Positions 1 through 9,053 are shown, numbered from the stretch's first letter. The stretch: DNA of 64,000 nt from Brachybacterium paraconglomeratum (GCF_003994255.1 NZ_ML133859.1:1-64000); one strand, 5' to 3'. Translations and numbers: made by a program. The notes: generated by a model from the sequence alone, not told the origin.

Positions 1-117
1 TGCATCCAGCGAGACGAGAACTACTCGGAGACTTCCCCAGTCACCGGAGCAGCACCAAACAGGTACACCCCAGCAGGACAGTTACTGGCCAATCATTTAC
101 GGTTCCCAGTAGGGCTC

Positions 118-165
118 AAAAGTGCACCTTTGCGACACATCCGTCGCACTGGGTATACCCGATGG
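118..165 (+). repeat. Diverged direct repeat, left copy
   Basis: This stretch aligns without gaps to 3222-3269 at a constant offset of 3104 bp. Shared features are an A-run, GCAC, TTT, GACA and the palindrome GGGTATACCC (151-160). About two thirds of positions agree by eye. It may be the end of a decayed mobile element or a shared operator. Confidence 0.5.
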
Positions 166-293
166 GACAGAAGCGCCTCGCGCGCTTAGAGCTCGCGCGG
201 ATAAGAAATCAGTCGCGGAGCCACAGGGTCCCGCTGCTAAAATTGGCAGCATGTCTGGCTCCTCTTGCTCGGCCGCTTGCGCGGCAGTGACCA

Positions 294-320
294 GGACGTC
301 CCGCTAGCGGCGGGACGTCC
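294..320. promoter_or_regulatory. Perfect inverted repeat upstream of efflux gene
   Basis: GGACGTCCCGC (294-304) and GCGGGACGTCC (310-320) form a perfect 11-bp stem around a 5-nt loop. There is no T-run. It lies about 100 bp before the MFS start, so it could be an operator for that gene or the terminator of a gene outside the window. Confidence 0.5.
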
Positions 321-421
321 GGCTCTCAGCAACATCTCACCTGGAACGTCCAGTCGCTTCGTGGTCCATCCGGAGCGGCCTTTTGTGCTGCTCGTAACTC
401 CTCAGAGCGACGGAGCAACAG

Positions 422-1840
422 ATGCGTTCAAGTTTTTCCTCTTCTACCCGCGTGCACAGTCCCGCACGTGTGCGCGCATGGCTCGCGCTGTGCGCGATGT
501 CGATGCTGCAGTTCTTCATCGCGGTCGACGTCACCGTGGTCAACATCGCCCTGCCCTCGATCGGCGCGGACTTCGACGTCGAGGGCCACTCCTTGACCTG
601 GGTCGTGGTCGGCTACACCATCACCGGCGGCGGGCTGCTGATGCTCGGCGGCCGGCTCGGTGACCTTCTGGGCCGTCGCCGCACTCTCCTGGTCGGCACG
701 ACTCTCTTTGGCGCGGCTTCTCTGCTGGCGGGCCTGGCCCCATCCTTCCCAGTCCTGGTCGCCGCACGCCTGCTCCAGGGAGCCGGCGAGGCCGTAGCGC
801 TGCCCGCGGCGATGGCCACCATCGTGCTGCTCTTCCCCGAAGGCCCGCGCCGGTCGCGCGCCCTGAGCGTGTGGGCCGCCGTGGCCAGCTGCGGCCTCGT
901 TCTTGGGTTCGCTCTATCGGGGATCATCACCGCCCACCTGGGCTGGCGCTGGATCTTCCTGGTCTCGGTGCCGTTCATCCTGGTCGTGATCGTGGCCGCG
1001 CTCGTCCTGGTCCCTGCGGACCGGTCCGCGTCTCGTGAGCGGGTCCGCCTGGACCTCCCGGGCTCGCTCTTGCTGACCGCGTGTCCGTTGCTTTTCGTCT
1101 ACGCCGCGGTGGAGGCGGGTGAGCCTGCCACCAGCCTCTGGGTGAGCGTGGCCGCGTTGGTTGGTGCGGTGATGGCCGCTGTCGGGTTCGTGCGCGTCGA
1201 GTCGAGGTCGCCGAACCCGCTGGTCCCGCTGTCCTTCTTCGCCGACCGTGCTCGACTGCGGGCGAACCTGACGACGATGCTGCTCAGCGGTGCGCTGTCG
1301 AGCTCGTTCCTGCTATTCACCTTCTATCTGCAGGACAGGCTCGGCGTCGGGCCTCTGGGGGCAGGCCTCACGATGCTGCCCCTGGCCGCAGCGCTGATTG
1401 CGGCATCGGTGCTCGTTCCCCGGCTGCTGGGGCGCTGGGGTGCACGCGCGTGCGTGCTGGTCGGGCTCGCGGCCGCAGCGGGTGCGATGGGCGTGGTCGC
1501 CTTCGTGGCCGTCCTGGGCGGCGGGGCGGCATGGCTGCTCCCGGCGATGCTGTTGATCGCAGCGGGCATGGGCTTCGGACTCGTGGGTCTGCAGTACATC
1601 GCAGTCAGCGGGACCACCGACGAGGACGCAGGGATCGCCTCCGGCGTCCAGCGAGCAGCAGACCAGCTCGGCGGGGCAACCGGCGTGGCTATCTACGTAG
1701 GGCTCGGGTTCGCCCCCGCCCTCCACGCTGGAGACCCGTTCGTGATTGCGGCGGTACTTGCCGTCATTGGGCTAATCGTCGGAGCCCTGGTCATTTCCCG
1801 CTCGCCCGCCACCGCCGTGGCGCAGCCTCAGGCCGGGTAG
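422..1840 (+). CDS. MFS transporter, DHA2 (EmrB/QacA-like) drug efflux family
   Basis: This is an inner-membrane proton-driven exporter of the 14-helix DHA2 type, 472 residues, the usual length for the family. The first helix carries the typical segment FFIAVDVTVVNIALPSI, followed by the GRLGDLLGRRR loop between helices 2 and 3, which is the MFS signature. Hydrophobic segments continue to the C-terminus. The start is supported by GGAG at 412-415, six bases before the ATG. The drug or metabolite exported cannot be told from sequence. It stands alone: no TetR- or MarR-type regulator is adjacent, and the only candidate control element is the inverted repeat at 294-320. An IS3-family element sits 69 bp beyond its stop codon, so the gene lies in a region touched by mobile DNA. 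Confidence 0.88.
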   Translation: MRSSFSSSTRVHSPARVRAWLALCAMSMLQFFIAVDVTVVNIALPSIGADFDVEGHSLTWVVVGYTITGGGLLMLGGRLGDLLGRRRTLLVGTTLFGAASLLAGLAPSFPVLVAARLLQGAGEAVALPAAMATIVLLFPEGPRRSRALSVWAAVASCGLVLGFALSGIITAHLGWRWIFLVSVPFILVVIVAALVLVPADRSASRERVRLDLPGSLLLTACPLLFVYAAVEAGEPATSLWVSVAALVGAVMAAVGFVRVESRSPNPLVPLSFFADRARLRANLTTMLLSGALSSSFLLFTFYLQDRLGVGPLGAGLTMLPLAAALIAASVLVPRLLGRWGARACVLVGLAAAAGAMGVVAFVAVLGGGAAWLLPAMLLIAAGMGFGLVGLQYIAVSGTTDEDAGIASGVQRAADQLGGATGVAIYVGLGFAPALHAGDPFVIAAVLAVIGLIVGALVISRSPATAVAQPQAG

Positions 1841-1978
1841 CAGAGCAGGCTGCCGCGCCGCGCCCAGACGGGTGCGGCGCGGCAACCCCTCCGCTCCGAC
1901 ACGATGAGGGGACTGATGCGCGGGTAGGTGTCACATGATCTGTGGCGCTGAGCAGCGTTGCAGGGAAGGATGTGCACC

Positions 1979-2287
1979 ATGCCCGCTCCTTACCCCCAGG
2001 AGTTCCGTGACGACGTCGTCCGTGTCGCGAGGAACCGTGAACCTAGCCAGAAGCTCTCCCAGATCGCGAAGGACTTCGGGATCTCGGAGTCGTGCCTGAC
2101 GAACTGGATGCGCCAAGCAGATGTCGAGGACGGTGCCCGTCCCGGCACGACCCGGGAGGAATCCTCTGAGCTGCGGGACCTGCGTCGCCGGAATCGGCTG
2201 CTGGAGCAGGAGAACGAGGTCCTGCGTCGCGCGGCCGCCTATCTCTCGCAGGCGAACCTGCCGGGAAAAGGCTCTACCCGCTCGTGA
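1979..2287 (+). CDS. IS3-family transposase OrfA (HTH protein)
   Basis: A 102-residue DNA-binding protein. The N-terminal half has the IS3 OrfA helix-turn-helix (QEFRDDVVRVARN, then DFGISESCLTNWMRQAD), and the C-terminal half has a leucine-rich coiled coil (LRRRNRLLEQENEVLRRAA) used for oligomerisation. The ATG at 1979 follows an AGGGAAGG ribosome site; an ATG at 1970 is also in frame but sits on that site. The stop overlaps the GTG of OrfB. Near its end the frame crosses G GGA AAA (2263-2269), a classical -1 slippage heptamer, so most of OrfA is expected as itself and a fraction as the N-terminus of OrfAB. Confidence 0.88.
   Translation: MPAPYPQEFRDDVVRVARNREPSQKLSQIAKDFGISESCLTNWMRQADVEDGARPGTTREESSELRDLRRRNRLLEQENEVLRRAAAYLSQANLPGKGSTRS
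2263..2269 (+). other. -1 programmed ribosomal frameshift heptamer
   Basis: GGGAAAA is read in the OrfA frame as G GGA AAA, which fits the X XXY YYZ rule. Slipping back one base gives GGG AAA and continues in the OrfB frame as RLYPLVSELAADGIPV, which is the normal N-terminal sequence of IS3 OrfB domains. The frame of OrfB is exactly -1 relative to OrfA. Confidence 0.7.
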
Positions 2288-3144
2288 GCGAGCTCGCTGC
2301 TGACGGGATCCCTGTCGCGGTGTCCCTGCGGGTCCTGAAGCTCTCCCGCCAGCCTTACTACCGCTGGCGGAAACAGCAGGTCACCGAGTCCGAGCTTACC
2401 GAGGCCCACCGGGCGAACGCCCTGTTCGACGCCCACCGTGACGATCCCGAGTTCGGTTACCGGTTCCTCGCCGGCGAAGCGGAAGCGGCTGGCCAGCGCA
2501 TGTGTGAGCGGACCGCGTGGCGGATCTGCCGAGATAACCAGTGGTGGTCAACCTTCGGCAAGAGGCGGGGGAAGAACAGGAAACGACCCGGACCGCCCGT
2601 TCACCACGACCTGGTCCAGCGGGACTTCTCCGCTGATGACGTCAACGAACTGTGGCTGACGGACATCACCGAGCACTGGACCGATGAGGGCAAGCTCTAC
2701 CTCTGCGCGATCAAGGACGTGTTCTCCGGTCGGATCGTCGGTTACTCCATCAGCGACCGGATGAAGGCGCGCCTCGCGGTGAACGCCCTGGACAACGCGA
2801 TATCTCGTCGCTTAGGCGCTGCTGGATGTATCGTGCACTCGGACCGCGGGAGCCAGTTCCGCTCACGGAAATTCGTGCACGCCCTGAACCGTCATCACCT
2901 CATCGGATCGATGGGGAAAGGCGGCGCTGCCGGGGACAACGCCGCGATGGAGTCCTTTCTCGCCCTGCTCCAGAAGAACGTCCTGAACCGCAAGCGCTGG
3001 CGGACCCGAGAAGAGCTGCGGATCGCGATCATCACCTGGATCGAGCGGACCTACCACCGACGTCGCCGACAGGCTCGCCTGGGCCGATTGAACCCCATCG
3101 AGTACGAAGCCATCATGAACCCGACCGTCAGCCTGGCGGCCTAA
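2284..3144 (+). CDS. IS3-family transposase OrfB (rve/DDE catalytic domain)
   Basis: This is the catalytic part of the IS3 transposase, 286 residues if started at GTG 2284, whose GTGA overlaps the OrfA stop. An HTH_21-like N-terminal region precedes the integrase core. The DDE residues are visible: Asp in LWLTDITEHW, Asp in IVHSDRGSQF and Glu in NAAMESFLALL. The frame stays open upstream through LYPLV, residues normally at the front of IS3 OrfB, so the active enzyme is probably the OrfAB fusion made by frameshifting rather than OrfB alone. It runs to within 35 bp of the right inverted repeat, as in intact elements, and has no internal stop. Confidence 0.9.
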   Translation: MSELAADGIPVAVSLRVLKLSRQPYYRWRKQQVTESELTEAHRANALFDAHRDDPEFGYRFLAGEAEAAGQRMCERTAWRICRDNQWWSTFGKRRGKNRKRPGPPVHHDLVQRDFSADDVNELWLTDITEHWTDEGKLYLCAIKDVFSGRIVGYSISDRMKARLAVNALDNAISRRLGAAGCIVHSDRGSQFRSRKFVHALNRHHLIGSMGKGGAAGDNAAMESFLALLQKNVLNRKRWRTREELRIAIITWIERTYHRRRRQARLGRLNPIEYEAIMNPTVSLAA

Positions 3145-3176
3145 CCACAGCTGACACCTGATCGCGCATCAGTCCC

Positions 3177-3666
3177 GCGTGACGCCTACGGGGCCGTAGG
3201 CTCCCCCGTACGACAGGGTCTAAAAAGGCACTTTCGTGACAGATCTGCAGGTTGGGGTATACCCCAAAAAGGCAGCACGGACCCGCCCTACACGAGCGTC
3301 GGCGGCACGGCCCGCGCACCGACGCTGGAGCGTCTTCTTCGGCTGGGCTTAGTCGAATCCTTTTTCGACGCACAGGGTTAGGGCACTGGGGCCATGGACC
3401 GCGACAATCAGGCTCTCGCAGTCTTCGGCCCACAAGGACATAACGAACGCACCGTCGCCGAAGCGAGGCAGAACTCGACCACATCTCCCTGCGGCGTGCT
3501 CCTCGGCCCTCGGCGAAGGGCGCCCGCGTATAGCCCGGTGACGTCCGGTGCAAGACAGGCTCGGAGAGTTTTCCAGCGCCTCGCTCTTTCCGCAATTCCT
3601 CACCCATCGTGGAGCTATATTGACTCAGCGGTCGGACAGTGAGGAGATAAAAGAAAGCTCGCGCTC
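3177..3666. other. Junction region of lower GC, no gene recognised
   Basis: About 490 bases between the IS right end and the AraC relic. It is less GC-rich than the flanking genes. No frame resembles a known protein. It carries the right copy of the diverged repeat with a perfect 16-bp palindrome, TTGGGGTATACCCCAA (3252-3267). The missing N-terminal half of the AraC gene should lie here but is not present in any frame, so this looks like foreign or rearranged DNA. Confidence 0.5.
3222..3269 (+). repeat. Diverged direct repeat, right copy
   Basis: Partner of 118-165 in the same orientation, exactly 3104 bp away, with the efflux gene and the IS between them. Its end contains the perfect palindrome TTGGGGTATACCCCAA. 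G-tract/TA/C-tract palindromes of this kind resemble operators of CsoR-type metal sensors, but no such regulator is nearby, so this is only a resemblance. Confidence 0.5.
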
Positions 3667-4333
3667 ATGACCCTCGAAGTACTTCGCGAGATCGGAAGCC
3701 ACTTTCGGCGGGAAGGATCTCGAGGCATCTTCCAAGACCACGGCACGGATCCCGCCGCAGGCAGCTGGCACCTGCTCTACGCCCATGTGCATCCGCCCGC
3801 GCCGTGGCTCGCCCTGCTGGACTGGCCCGAGGCCGCGGGCGACCTGCTCGGCATACGTCTCGGCGCGGCCGTCGACGCCCGGGTGCAGCAGGCGCTGGGC
3901 ACGCCCGCGCCGCGCGCCTGGCCGTCGGCCGCTCGGAGCTGTTCACCCTGAACGGGATCGAGGAGGCGCTGCTCTGGTACAACACGCAGAACCCACGCCG
4001 TCACAAGGTGGACGAGCGGGTGCTGCGCTTGCTCGAGTACATCGACGCGCATCTGGACGAGGAGCTCACTGCGCCGCGGCTCGCCGCGGTCGCGCACCTC
4101 TCCCCCTCGCGGCTCGCGCACCTGTTCACCGCGCAGACGGGCACCCGCTGCACGGCTACGTCGAGGCGCAACGGATGGAGGCCGCCGCGCGGCTGCTGGA
4201 GATGACCCCGGACCCGGTCGCGGAGATCGCGAGGCGGGTCGTGTTCGCCGATCCGCTGTACTTCTCGCGGCGCTCCCGGGCGCTGCGGGGGCTCAGCCCG
4301 TCGGCCCATCGGGCGCGACACGGGACGAGCTGA
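3667..4333 (+). pseudogene. AraC-type arabinose regulator, truncated and frameshifted
   Basis: The relic reads through three frames. The first (to about 3900) gives GTDPAAGSWHLLYAHVHPP and LALLDWPE, matching the linker after the sugar-binding cupin of AraC. The second (about 3910-4140) gives LFTLNGIEEALLWYN and the first helix-turn-helix with LSPSRLAHLFTAQTG. The third (about 4145 to 4333) gives the second helix-turn-helix with YFSRRSRALRGLSPSAHR. So there are two frameshifts, and the N-terminal arm and most of the cupin are missing. The pattern matches E. coli AraC more than generic family members. It probably once served the arabinose genes farther right; two LacI-type regulators now sit among them. 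No functional product is expected. Confidence 0.85.
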
Positions 4334-4337
4334 TGTG

Positions 4338-4382
4338 AACGACCCCTCCCGCGCCGCCGTGAGGCGGGCCGGAGAGGTCGTT
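4338..4382. terminator. Bidirectional hairpin between convergent units
   Basis: AACGACCCCTCC on the left pairs with GGAGAGGTCGTT on the right, with a GC-rich inner stem. It lies between the stop of the AraC relic and the stop of the RNase J gene, where a two-way terminator is expected. The outer AACGA/TCGTT ends give a short A/T run on each side. Confidence 0.7.
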
Positions 4383-4413
4383 TGAGAGCACCGACGCGGA
4401 CGTCGGCCGGGAC

Positions 4414-6114
4414 TCAGGAGTCGATGACCACGGCCATCACCGCGGGCTCGCGGCGGTAGGTGCGGCGCAGGTGATTGCTGACGGTGTCGACCACGATCTG
4501 CTCGATCTCGGCGATGTCGTCGATCTTGTCGGTCTTCGACTGCGCGAGCGCCTTCTCGACCTGGGCGGAGGCACCCTCGAAGGTCTTCTTGTCGTGCACG
4601 AAGCCCTTGGTGAGGAACTCGACCGGCTCGACCGGCTTGTGGGTCTTGGGGTCGATCAGCGCGACCACCGTGACCACGCCGCCGCCGGAGAGCATGCGGC
4701 GCTCGGCGAGGGTGTCCTCGGTGGCGGTGCCGATGGTCTGGCCGTCCACGTAGACGAGACCCGCGTCGACCTTGCCGACGACCTTGATCTTCCCGTCCAC
4801 GAGGTCCACGACCACGCCGTCGAAGCCGACGACCACGCGGTCCTCGGGCACGCCGGTCTTCCGGGCGAGATCGGCGTTGGCGTGCAGGTGCTTGGACTCG
4901 CCGTGCACCGGCAGCACGTTCTTCGGCCCCACGATGTTGTAGCAGTACACGAGCTCGCCGGCGCTCGCGTGGCCGGAGACGTGCACCTTCGCGTTGCCCT
5001 TGTGGACGATGTTCGCGCCGAGGTCGATGAGCTTGTTGATGATCCCGTAGATCGCGTTCTCGTTGCCGGGGATCAGCGAGGAGGCCATCAGCACGGTGTC
5101 ACCCTCGCCCACCTGGATCTGGTGGTCGCCGTTGGCCATGCGCGCCAGCGCCGCCATCGGCTCGCCCTGGGAGCCGGTGCAGATCAGGGTGATCTTGTGA
5201 TCGGGCATCGACTGGATCTTGCGGAAGTCGACGACCAGGCCGCGCGGGATGGAGAGGTAGCCGAGCTCGCGCGCGATCTTCATGTTGCGCACCATCGAGC
5301 GGCCCACGAAGGCGACCTTGCGACCGTTGGCGTGGGCTGCGTCGAGCACCTGCTGGATGCGGTGGACGTGGCTGGCGAAGCTCGAGACGATCACGCGCCG
5401 CGGCGAGGTCGCGAAGACCTTGTCGATCGCGGGGGTGAGGTCCCGCTCGCTCATCGTGAAGCCGGGGACCTCGGCGTTGGTCGAGTCGGTGAGGAACACG
5501 TCCACGCCCTCCTCGCCCAGGCGCGCGAAGGCGCGCAGGTCGGTGATCCGGCCGTCGAGCGGGAACTGGTCCATCTTGAAGTCGCCGGTGTGCAGCACGG
5601 AGCCGGCGGAGGTGCGGATGAACACCGCCAGGGAGTCCGGGATGGAGTGGTTCACCGCGACGAACTCGAGGTCGAACGGCCCAGCCTTCTGGCGGTCCCC
5701 GGCCTTGACCTGCATGGTCTTCGGGGTGATGCGATGCTCCTTGAGCTTCGCGGTGATGAAGGCGAGGGTCAGCTCCGAGCCGTACAGCGGGATGTCGGCC
5801 CGCTCCTTGAGGAGGTACGGGACGCCGCCGATGTGGTCCTCGTGGCCGTGAGTGAGCACGATGCCGACGATGTCGTCGAGGCGGTCGCGGATCGAGGTGA
5901 AGTCCGGCAGGATCACGTCGATGCCGGGCTGGTGGTCCTCGGGGAAGAGCACGCCGATGTCCACGATGAGCAGCTTGCCGTGGTGCTCGAACACGGTCAT
6001 GTTGCGGCCGACCTCGCCGAGGCCGCCGAGCGGGGTGATGCGCAGGCCGTTCTTGGCCAGGCGAGGAGGAGCGGACAGCTTGTTGCGGGCAGCTACCTGC
6101 ATAAGGGGATTCAC
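4414..6114 (-). CDS. rnj: Ribonuclease J
   Basis: A metallo-beta-lactamase/beta-CASP RNase with 5'-3' exo- and endonuclease activity in mRNA decay and rRNA maturation. It is 566 residues, the normal length for actinobacterial RNase J. The zinc motif HGHEDH is at residues 89-94 (LTHGHEDHIGGVPYLL); the later His and Asp ligands are in HTGDFKMDQFP and the beta-CASP region contains VSSFASHVHRIQQ. The RNase J C-terminal domain follows. The start is uncertain: GTG 6114 and ATG 6102 are both in frame and neither has a clear ribosome site. In many actinobacteria rnj follows dapA; here it is preceded by an unrelated hydrolase, which fits rearranged surroundings. The very long open frame on the opposite strand is a GC-skew artefact. 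Confidence 0.95.
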   Translation of the reverse strand: MNPLMQVAARNKLSAPPRLAKNGLRITPLGGLGEVGRNMTVFEHHGKLLIVDIGVLFPEDHQPGIDVILPDFTSIRDRLDDIVGIVLTHGHEDHIGGVPYLLKERADIPLYGSELTLAFITAKLKEHRITPKTMQVKAGDRQKAGPFDLEFVAVNHSIPDSLAVFIRTSAGSVLHTGDFKMDQFPLDGRITDLRAFARLGEEGVDVFLTDSTNAEVPGFTMSERDLTPAIDKVFATSPRRVIVSSFASHVHRIQQVLDAAHANGRKVAFVGRSMVRNMKIARELGYLSIPRGLVVDFRKIQSMPDHKITLICTGSQGEPMAALARMANGDHQIQVGEGDTVLMASSLIPGNENAIYGIINKLIDLGANIVHKGNAKVHVSGHASAGELVYCYNIVGPKNVLPVHGESKHLHANADLARKTGVPEDRVVVGFDGVVVDLVDGKIKVVGKVDAGLVYVDGQTIGTATEDTLAERRMLSGGGVVTVVALIDPKTHKPVEPVEFLTKGFVHDKKTFEGASAQVEKALAQSKTDKIDDIAEIEQIVVDTVSNHLRRTYRREPAVMAVVIDS

Positions 6115-6383
6115 AATCGTCGAAGGGACAGGGACTGAGGTCTCGGGTGCCGCGCGCGTCCCCTCGTCGGGGTGCAGCGATCAACACACCGTTCACCGTA
6201 CGGCAGAAGGGGACATCTCCCACACCCCTGGGCGCAAACACTCGATCTTGTCACTCTGACAGCGCGGGTGCGGGAGCGGCCGACGGGCGGGGCCGGTGAC
6301 CGGGGCGGCCGGCGGACGCTCGCTCGCGGCGCATCCCGCGACCGACGGAGACCTCGGCCGCCCGGCGACCGACGGCGGCACCC

Positions 6384-7400
6384 TCAGCCGGCGAGGTGCT
6401 CGCACAGCGCCTCGAGGGAGCGCTCGGCGCGGAAGGCATGTCCGCCCGGGGTGACGACGAGCTCGGGCGGGACGGCACCGTGCGCCTCCCACACCGGCCG
6501 CAGCTGCGCGAAGGCCTCCCGGGTCGCGGCGATCGGGAAGATGCGGTCGCGCGCCCCCGCCTCGATCACCAGCGGGCGCGGGGCGATCAGCGAGGCGATG
6601 TCCGCCATCTCGAGCTCGGGCAGCAGGCCAGGGACGATGTTGCAGGGGCAGTGCCGGATGGAGGCGATGCTCGCTGCGAAGCTGCAGAAAAAGGTAGCGA
6701 CCAGCGCCGCGGAGATCGTCTCGTCGGCCGCGGCCAGCAGCAGCGCGACCGCCCCACCCCCGGAGCCACCGGCGACGGCGACCCGCTGCGGGTCCACACC
6801 CGGCAGGGCGCGCAGCGCCTGGACCGCGGCGCGGGCGTCGGCGACGCGGCGGCCGATGACCGGCCGGCCGTGCAGCAGGTGCCGGGCCGCGTCGATCTCG
6901 CAGGTCTTCTCCTCTGGCGCCCATGGAGCGCCGCCCGGCGGGGGCGGGACTCGGCGCCGGCCGAAGCTGATCATCTCCGGGCACAGCACCGTCAGCCCGG
7001 CGCGGACGAGCTTGTGGGCGAGGGCGTCGTGGTACTCGTCGGCCGGGTCGGTGGCGACGAGATCGTCGATGCCGCGGCCGTGCCCGGCGATCAGGACGAC
7101 GCCGGCGCCGGTGTCGACGGCCGGGTCGGGGCGCAGCAGGAACGCCGGGATCACGTCGGGGTCGGCATCCGGCGCGGCTCCTGGCTCCCCGCACGGGGCG
7201 AGCAGCTGCACCTCGACCGGGCCGCCGTCCGACGGGGCCGGCGGCACGGCGGCGAGGCTTCCCTCCGTCGTGGTGGGGTCGAGACCCAGCAGGGTGCGGA
7301 GGTGCTCGCGGCGCTCCTCCGCACCACCGGCCGACGCACCGGGCCTCTCCACTCTCGCGCCCTGCCGGGGCTGGTCGGCGCCGCGGTCAGGCGAGGTCAA
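6384..7400 (-). CDS. Alpha/beta hydrolase, acetyl-xylan-esterase/dienelactone-hydrolase type
   Basis: A probable cytoplasmic serine esterase. The nucleophile elbow is [10 protein letters not shown] (GxSxG type), the acid is in GARDRIFP and the histidine in TPGGHAF, in the usual order. The N-terminal half carries [10 protein letters not shown], the oxyanion-side strand. It overlaps the end of the upstream GH51 gene by 14 bases, so it is probably translated from the same mRNA and may remove acyl groups from arabinose-containing oligosaccharides; that role is inferred from context only. The start is unsure: TTG 7400 is the longest choice, GTG 7352 an alternative, and neither has a strong ribosome site. 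The first 35 residues or so are low-complexity and may not be translated. Confidence 0.8.
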   Translation of the reverse strand: MTSPDRGADQPRQGARVERPGASAGGAEERREHLRTLLGLDPTTTEGSLAAVPPAPSDGGPVEVQLLAPCGEPGAAPDADPDVIPAFLLRPDPAVDTGAGVVLIAGHGRGIDDLVATDPADEYHDALAHKLVRAGLTVLCPEMISFGRRRVPPPPGGAPWAPEEKTCEIDAARHLLHGRPVIGRRVADARAAVQALRALPGVDPQRVAVAGGSGGGAVALLLAAADETISAALVATFFCSFAASIASIRHCPCNIVPGLLPELEMADIASLIAPRPLVIEAGARDRIFPIAATREAFAQLRPVWEAHGAVPPELVVTPGGHAFRAERSLEALCEHLAG

Positions 7401-9009
7401 GCCGCACCGTCGCGAAGGAGTGCGGCGGCAGGGTCACCTCGAGTCCGCGCTCGTGCTCGCGCACGTCCGTCAGCGGCACCGGGGCGACGGCGTCCGGCTG
7501 CTCGGGGGTGTTGTGGGCGGCGGTCGACGCGCCGGTCAGCACGGTCGCCTCGTGGCCGGTCACCGAACGGCCGCGCAGGTCGAGCACCAGGGTGCGGGGC
7601 TCGTCGGCCGAGAGATTCGACAGGGACACGAGCGCCGTGCCCTCGTCGGCCCGCAGCGAGGCGGAGGCGGAGACGAGCGGCAGCGGCCGTCCGTCGACCT
7701 CGGCGATCTCCTCGGGCAGCAGCAGGTGGGCGTCGAGCGCGGCGGCGTCCTGGTGCCCGGCGTTCATGGCGAAGACGTGATAGGTCGGGGTGAGCACGAG
7801 CGCGCCGGAGTCCGGGTCGGTGAGGATCATCGCCTGGAGCACGTTCACGGTCTGGGCGATGTTCGCCATGAGCAGCCGGTCCGCGTGGCGGTGGAAGCCG
7901 TCGAAGTGGAGCGAGGCGACGAGCGCGTCGCGCACGGTGTTCTGCTGGTACAGGAAGCCGGGGTTCGTGCCGGGCTCGACGTTCCACCAGGTGCCCCATT
8001 CGTCGAACACCAGGCCGACCTTCCTGTGCGGGTCGTGGCGGTCCATGACGGTGGCGTGGCGGGCCACGAGCTCCTCGGCGCGGACGGCGCGGGAGAGGGT
8101 GCGGTACCACTCCTGGTCGCTGAACTCGGTGGCGCTGCCCTTGTCCTCCCACGGCCCGGACATCGTGTAGTAGTGCAGGGAGATCGCCTGGAAGGGGCCG
8201 GGCCGGCCGTCACGGCCCTCGAGGCCGTCGATCGCGCGCATCAGCGCCTCGGTCCAGGCGTAGTCGCCGTCGGAGGCGCCGGCGGCGATGCGGGTGACCT
8301 GGTTGTCGCCGTGGTCGCGCACGTAGGTGGCGTACTGGCGGGCGAGCGCGGCGTAGTCCTCGGCGCGCATGTTCCCGCCGCAGCCCCAGGCCTCGTTGCC
8401 GATGCCGAAGAACGGCACGGTCCACGGCTCGTCCCGGCCGTTCTCGCGGCGCAGCGCCGCCATCGGCGAGTCGTCGGCGCGGGTGAGGTACTCGATCCAG
8501 TCGCTCATCTCGCGCACCGTGCCGGAGCCGACGTTGCCGTTGACGTACGCCTCGGTGCCGAGCAGCTCGACGAGGTCCATGAACTCGTGGGTGCCGAAGG
8601 AGTTGTCCTCGACCACGTCGCCCCAGTGGGAGTTGACCATGCGGGGGCGGTCCTCGCGCGGGCCGATGCCGTCCCGCCAGTGGTAGTCGTCGGCGAAGCA
8701 GCCGCCGGGCCAGCGCAGGTTCGGGATCCGCAGGGCTCGCAGCGCCTCGACCACGTCGGTGCGGATGCCGCGCACGTTAGGGATCTCGGAGTCCTCGCCC
8801 ACGTAGAAGCCGCCGTAGATGCAGCGGCCCAGGTGCTCGGCGAAGTGGCCGTAGAGGTGGCGGGAGATCGTGGCACCGGGCAGGTCCAGGTCGATCACGA
8901 CGCGGGCGGGCCCGTCGGTCGCTCCGGCGCGCGGGGCGAGCGGGCGGCTGCCGGTCGAGGTCGGGGCGAGGGCGCCGACGAGGCCGGTGGTCAGGGTGCG
9001 GGCGGTCAT
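7387..9009 (-). CDS. Alpha-L-arabinofuranosidase, GH51 (first copy)
   Basis: Releases terminal L-arabinofuranose from arabino- and arabinoxylo-oligosaccharides inside the cell; no signal peptide is evident. The product is 540 residues from ATG 9009, chosen because AGGAG lies 6 bases upstream; the frame is open further upstream but has no ribosome site there. The GH51 signature is complete: acid/base Glu206 in [12 protein letters not shown], nucleophile Glu337 in [10 protein letters not shown], and ISLHYYTM between them. The first 35 residues are extra compared with the second copy. The C-terminal beta-sandwich ends at residue 540. The two GH51 genes are paralogues of different subgroups rather than a recent duplication. 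It overlaps the hydrolase gene downstream. Confidence 0.93.
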   Translation of the reverse strand: MTARTLTTGLVGALAPTSTGSRPLAPRAGATDGPARVVIDLDLPGATISRHLYGHFAEHLGRCIYGGFYVGEDSEIPNVRGIRTDVVEALRALRIPNLRWPGGCFADDYHWRDGIGPREDRPRMVNSHWGDVVEDNSFGTHEFMDLVELLGTEAYVNGNVGSGTVREMSDWIEYLTRADDSPMAALRRENGRDEPWTVPFFGIGNEAWGCGGNMRAEDYAALARQYATYVRDHGDNQVTRIAAGASDGDYAWTEALMRAIDGLEGRDGRPGPFQAISLHYYTMSGPWEDKGSATEFSDQEWYRTLSRAVRAEELVARHATVMDRHDPHRKVGLVFDEWGTWWNVEPGTNPGFLYQQNTVRDALVASLHFDGFHRHADRLLMANIAQTVNVLQAMILTDPDSGALVLTPTYHVFAMNAGHQDAAALDAHLLLPEEIAEVDGRPLPLVSASASLRADEGTALVSLSNLSADEPRTLVLDLRGRSVTGHEATVLTGASTAAHNTPEQPDAVAPVPLTDVREHERGLEVTLPPHSFATVRLDLA

Positions 9010-9053
9010 CGAGGGCTCCTCGGGATGGCGGGGCGAGGTCGGTGGGGCGGAGC

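Larger units (their letters stand above)
1..421. other. Leader region without a recognisable gene
   Basis: No convincing coding region is seen in these 421 bases; the short open frames lack good ribosome sites and family resemblance. It is visibly less GC-rich than the rest of the window. It holds one copy of a diverged repeat (118-165) that ends in the palindrome GGGTATACCC, and a strong inverted repeat at 294-320. A GGAG at 412-415 serves the efflux gene that follows. Confidence 0.6.
1909..3176 (+). mobile_element. IS3-family insertion sequence, apparently complete
   Basis: A 1.27-kb element with two overlapping transposase frames. The imperfect terminal inverted repeats begin GGGACTGATGCGCG at 1909, mirrored at the right end up to 3176, and then continue with AGGTGTCA on both sides. 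OrfA is a helix-turn-helix protein and OrfB an rve-type integrase with its acidic residues present. I see no clear target-site duplication next to these ends, so the exact outer base is uncertain by a few nucleotides. The absent duplication would fit an old insertion or a rearrangement at one flank. Confidence 0.85.

Noticed and set aside
1909..3176. Target-site duplication of the IS3 element
   Set aside because: The bases outside the inverted repeats do not match for 3-4 bp in any alignment that I tried.
3177..3666. A gene on the minus strand with frames such as 3349-3603
   Set aside because: No family resemblance, no ribosome site, and overlapping frames of equal quality.
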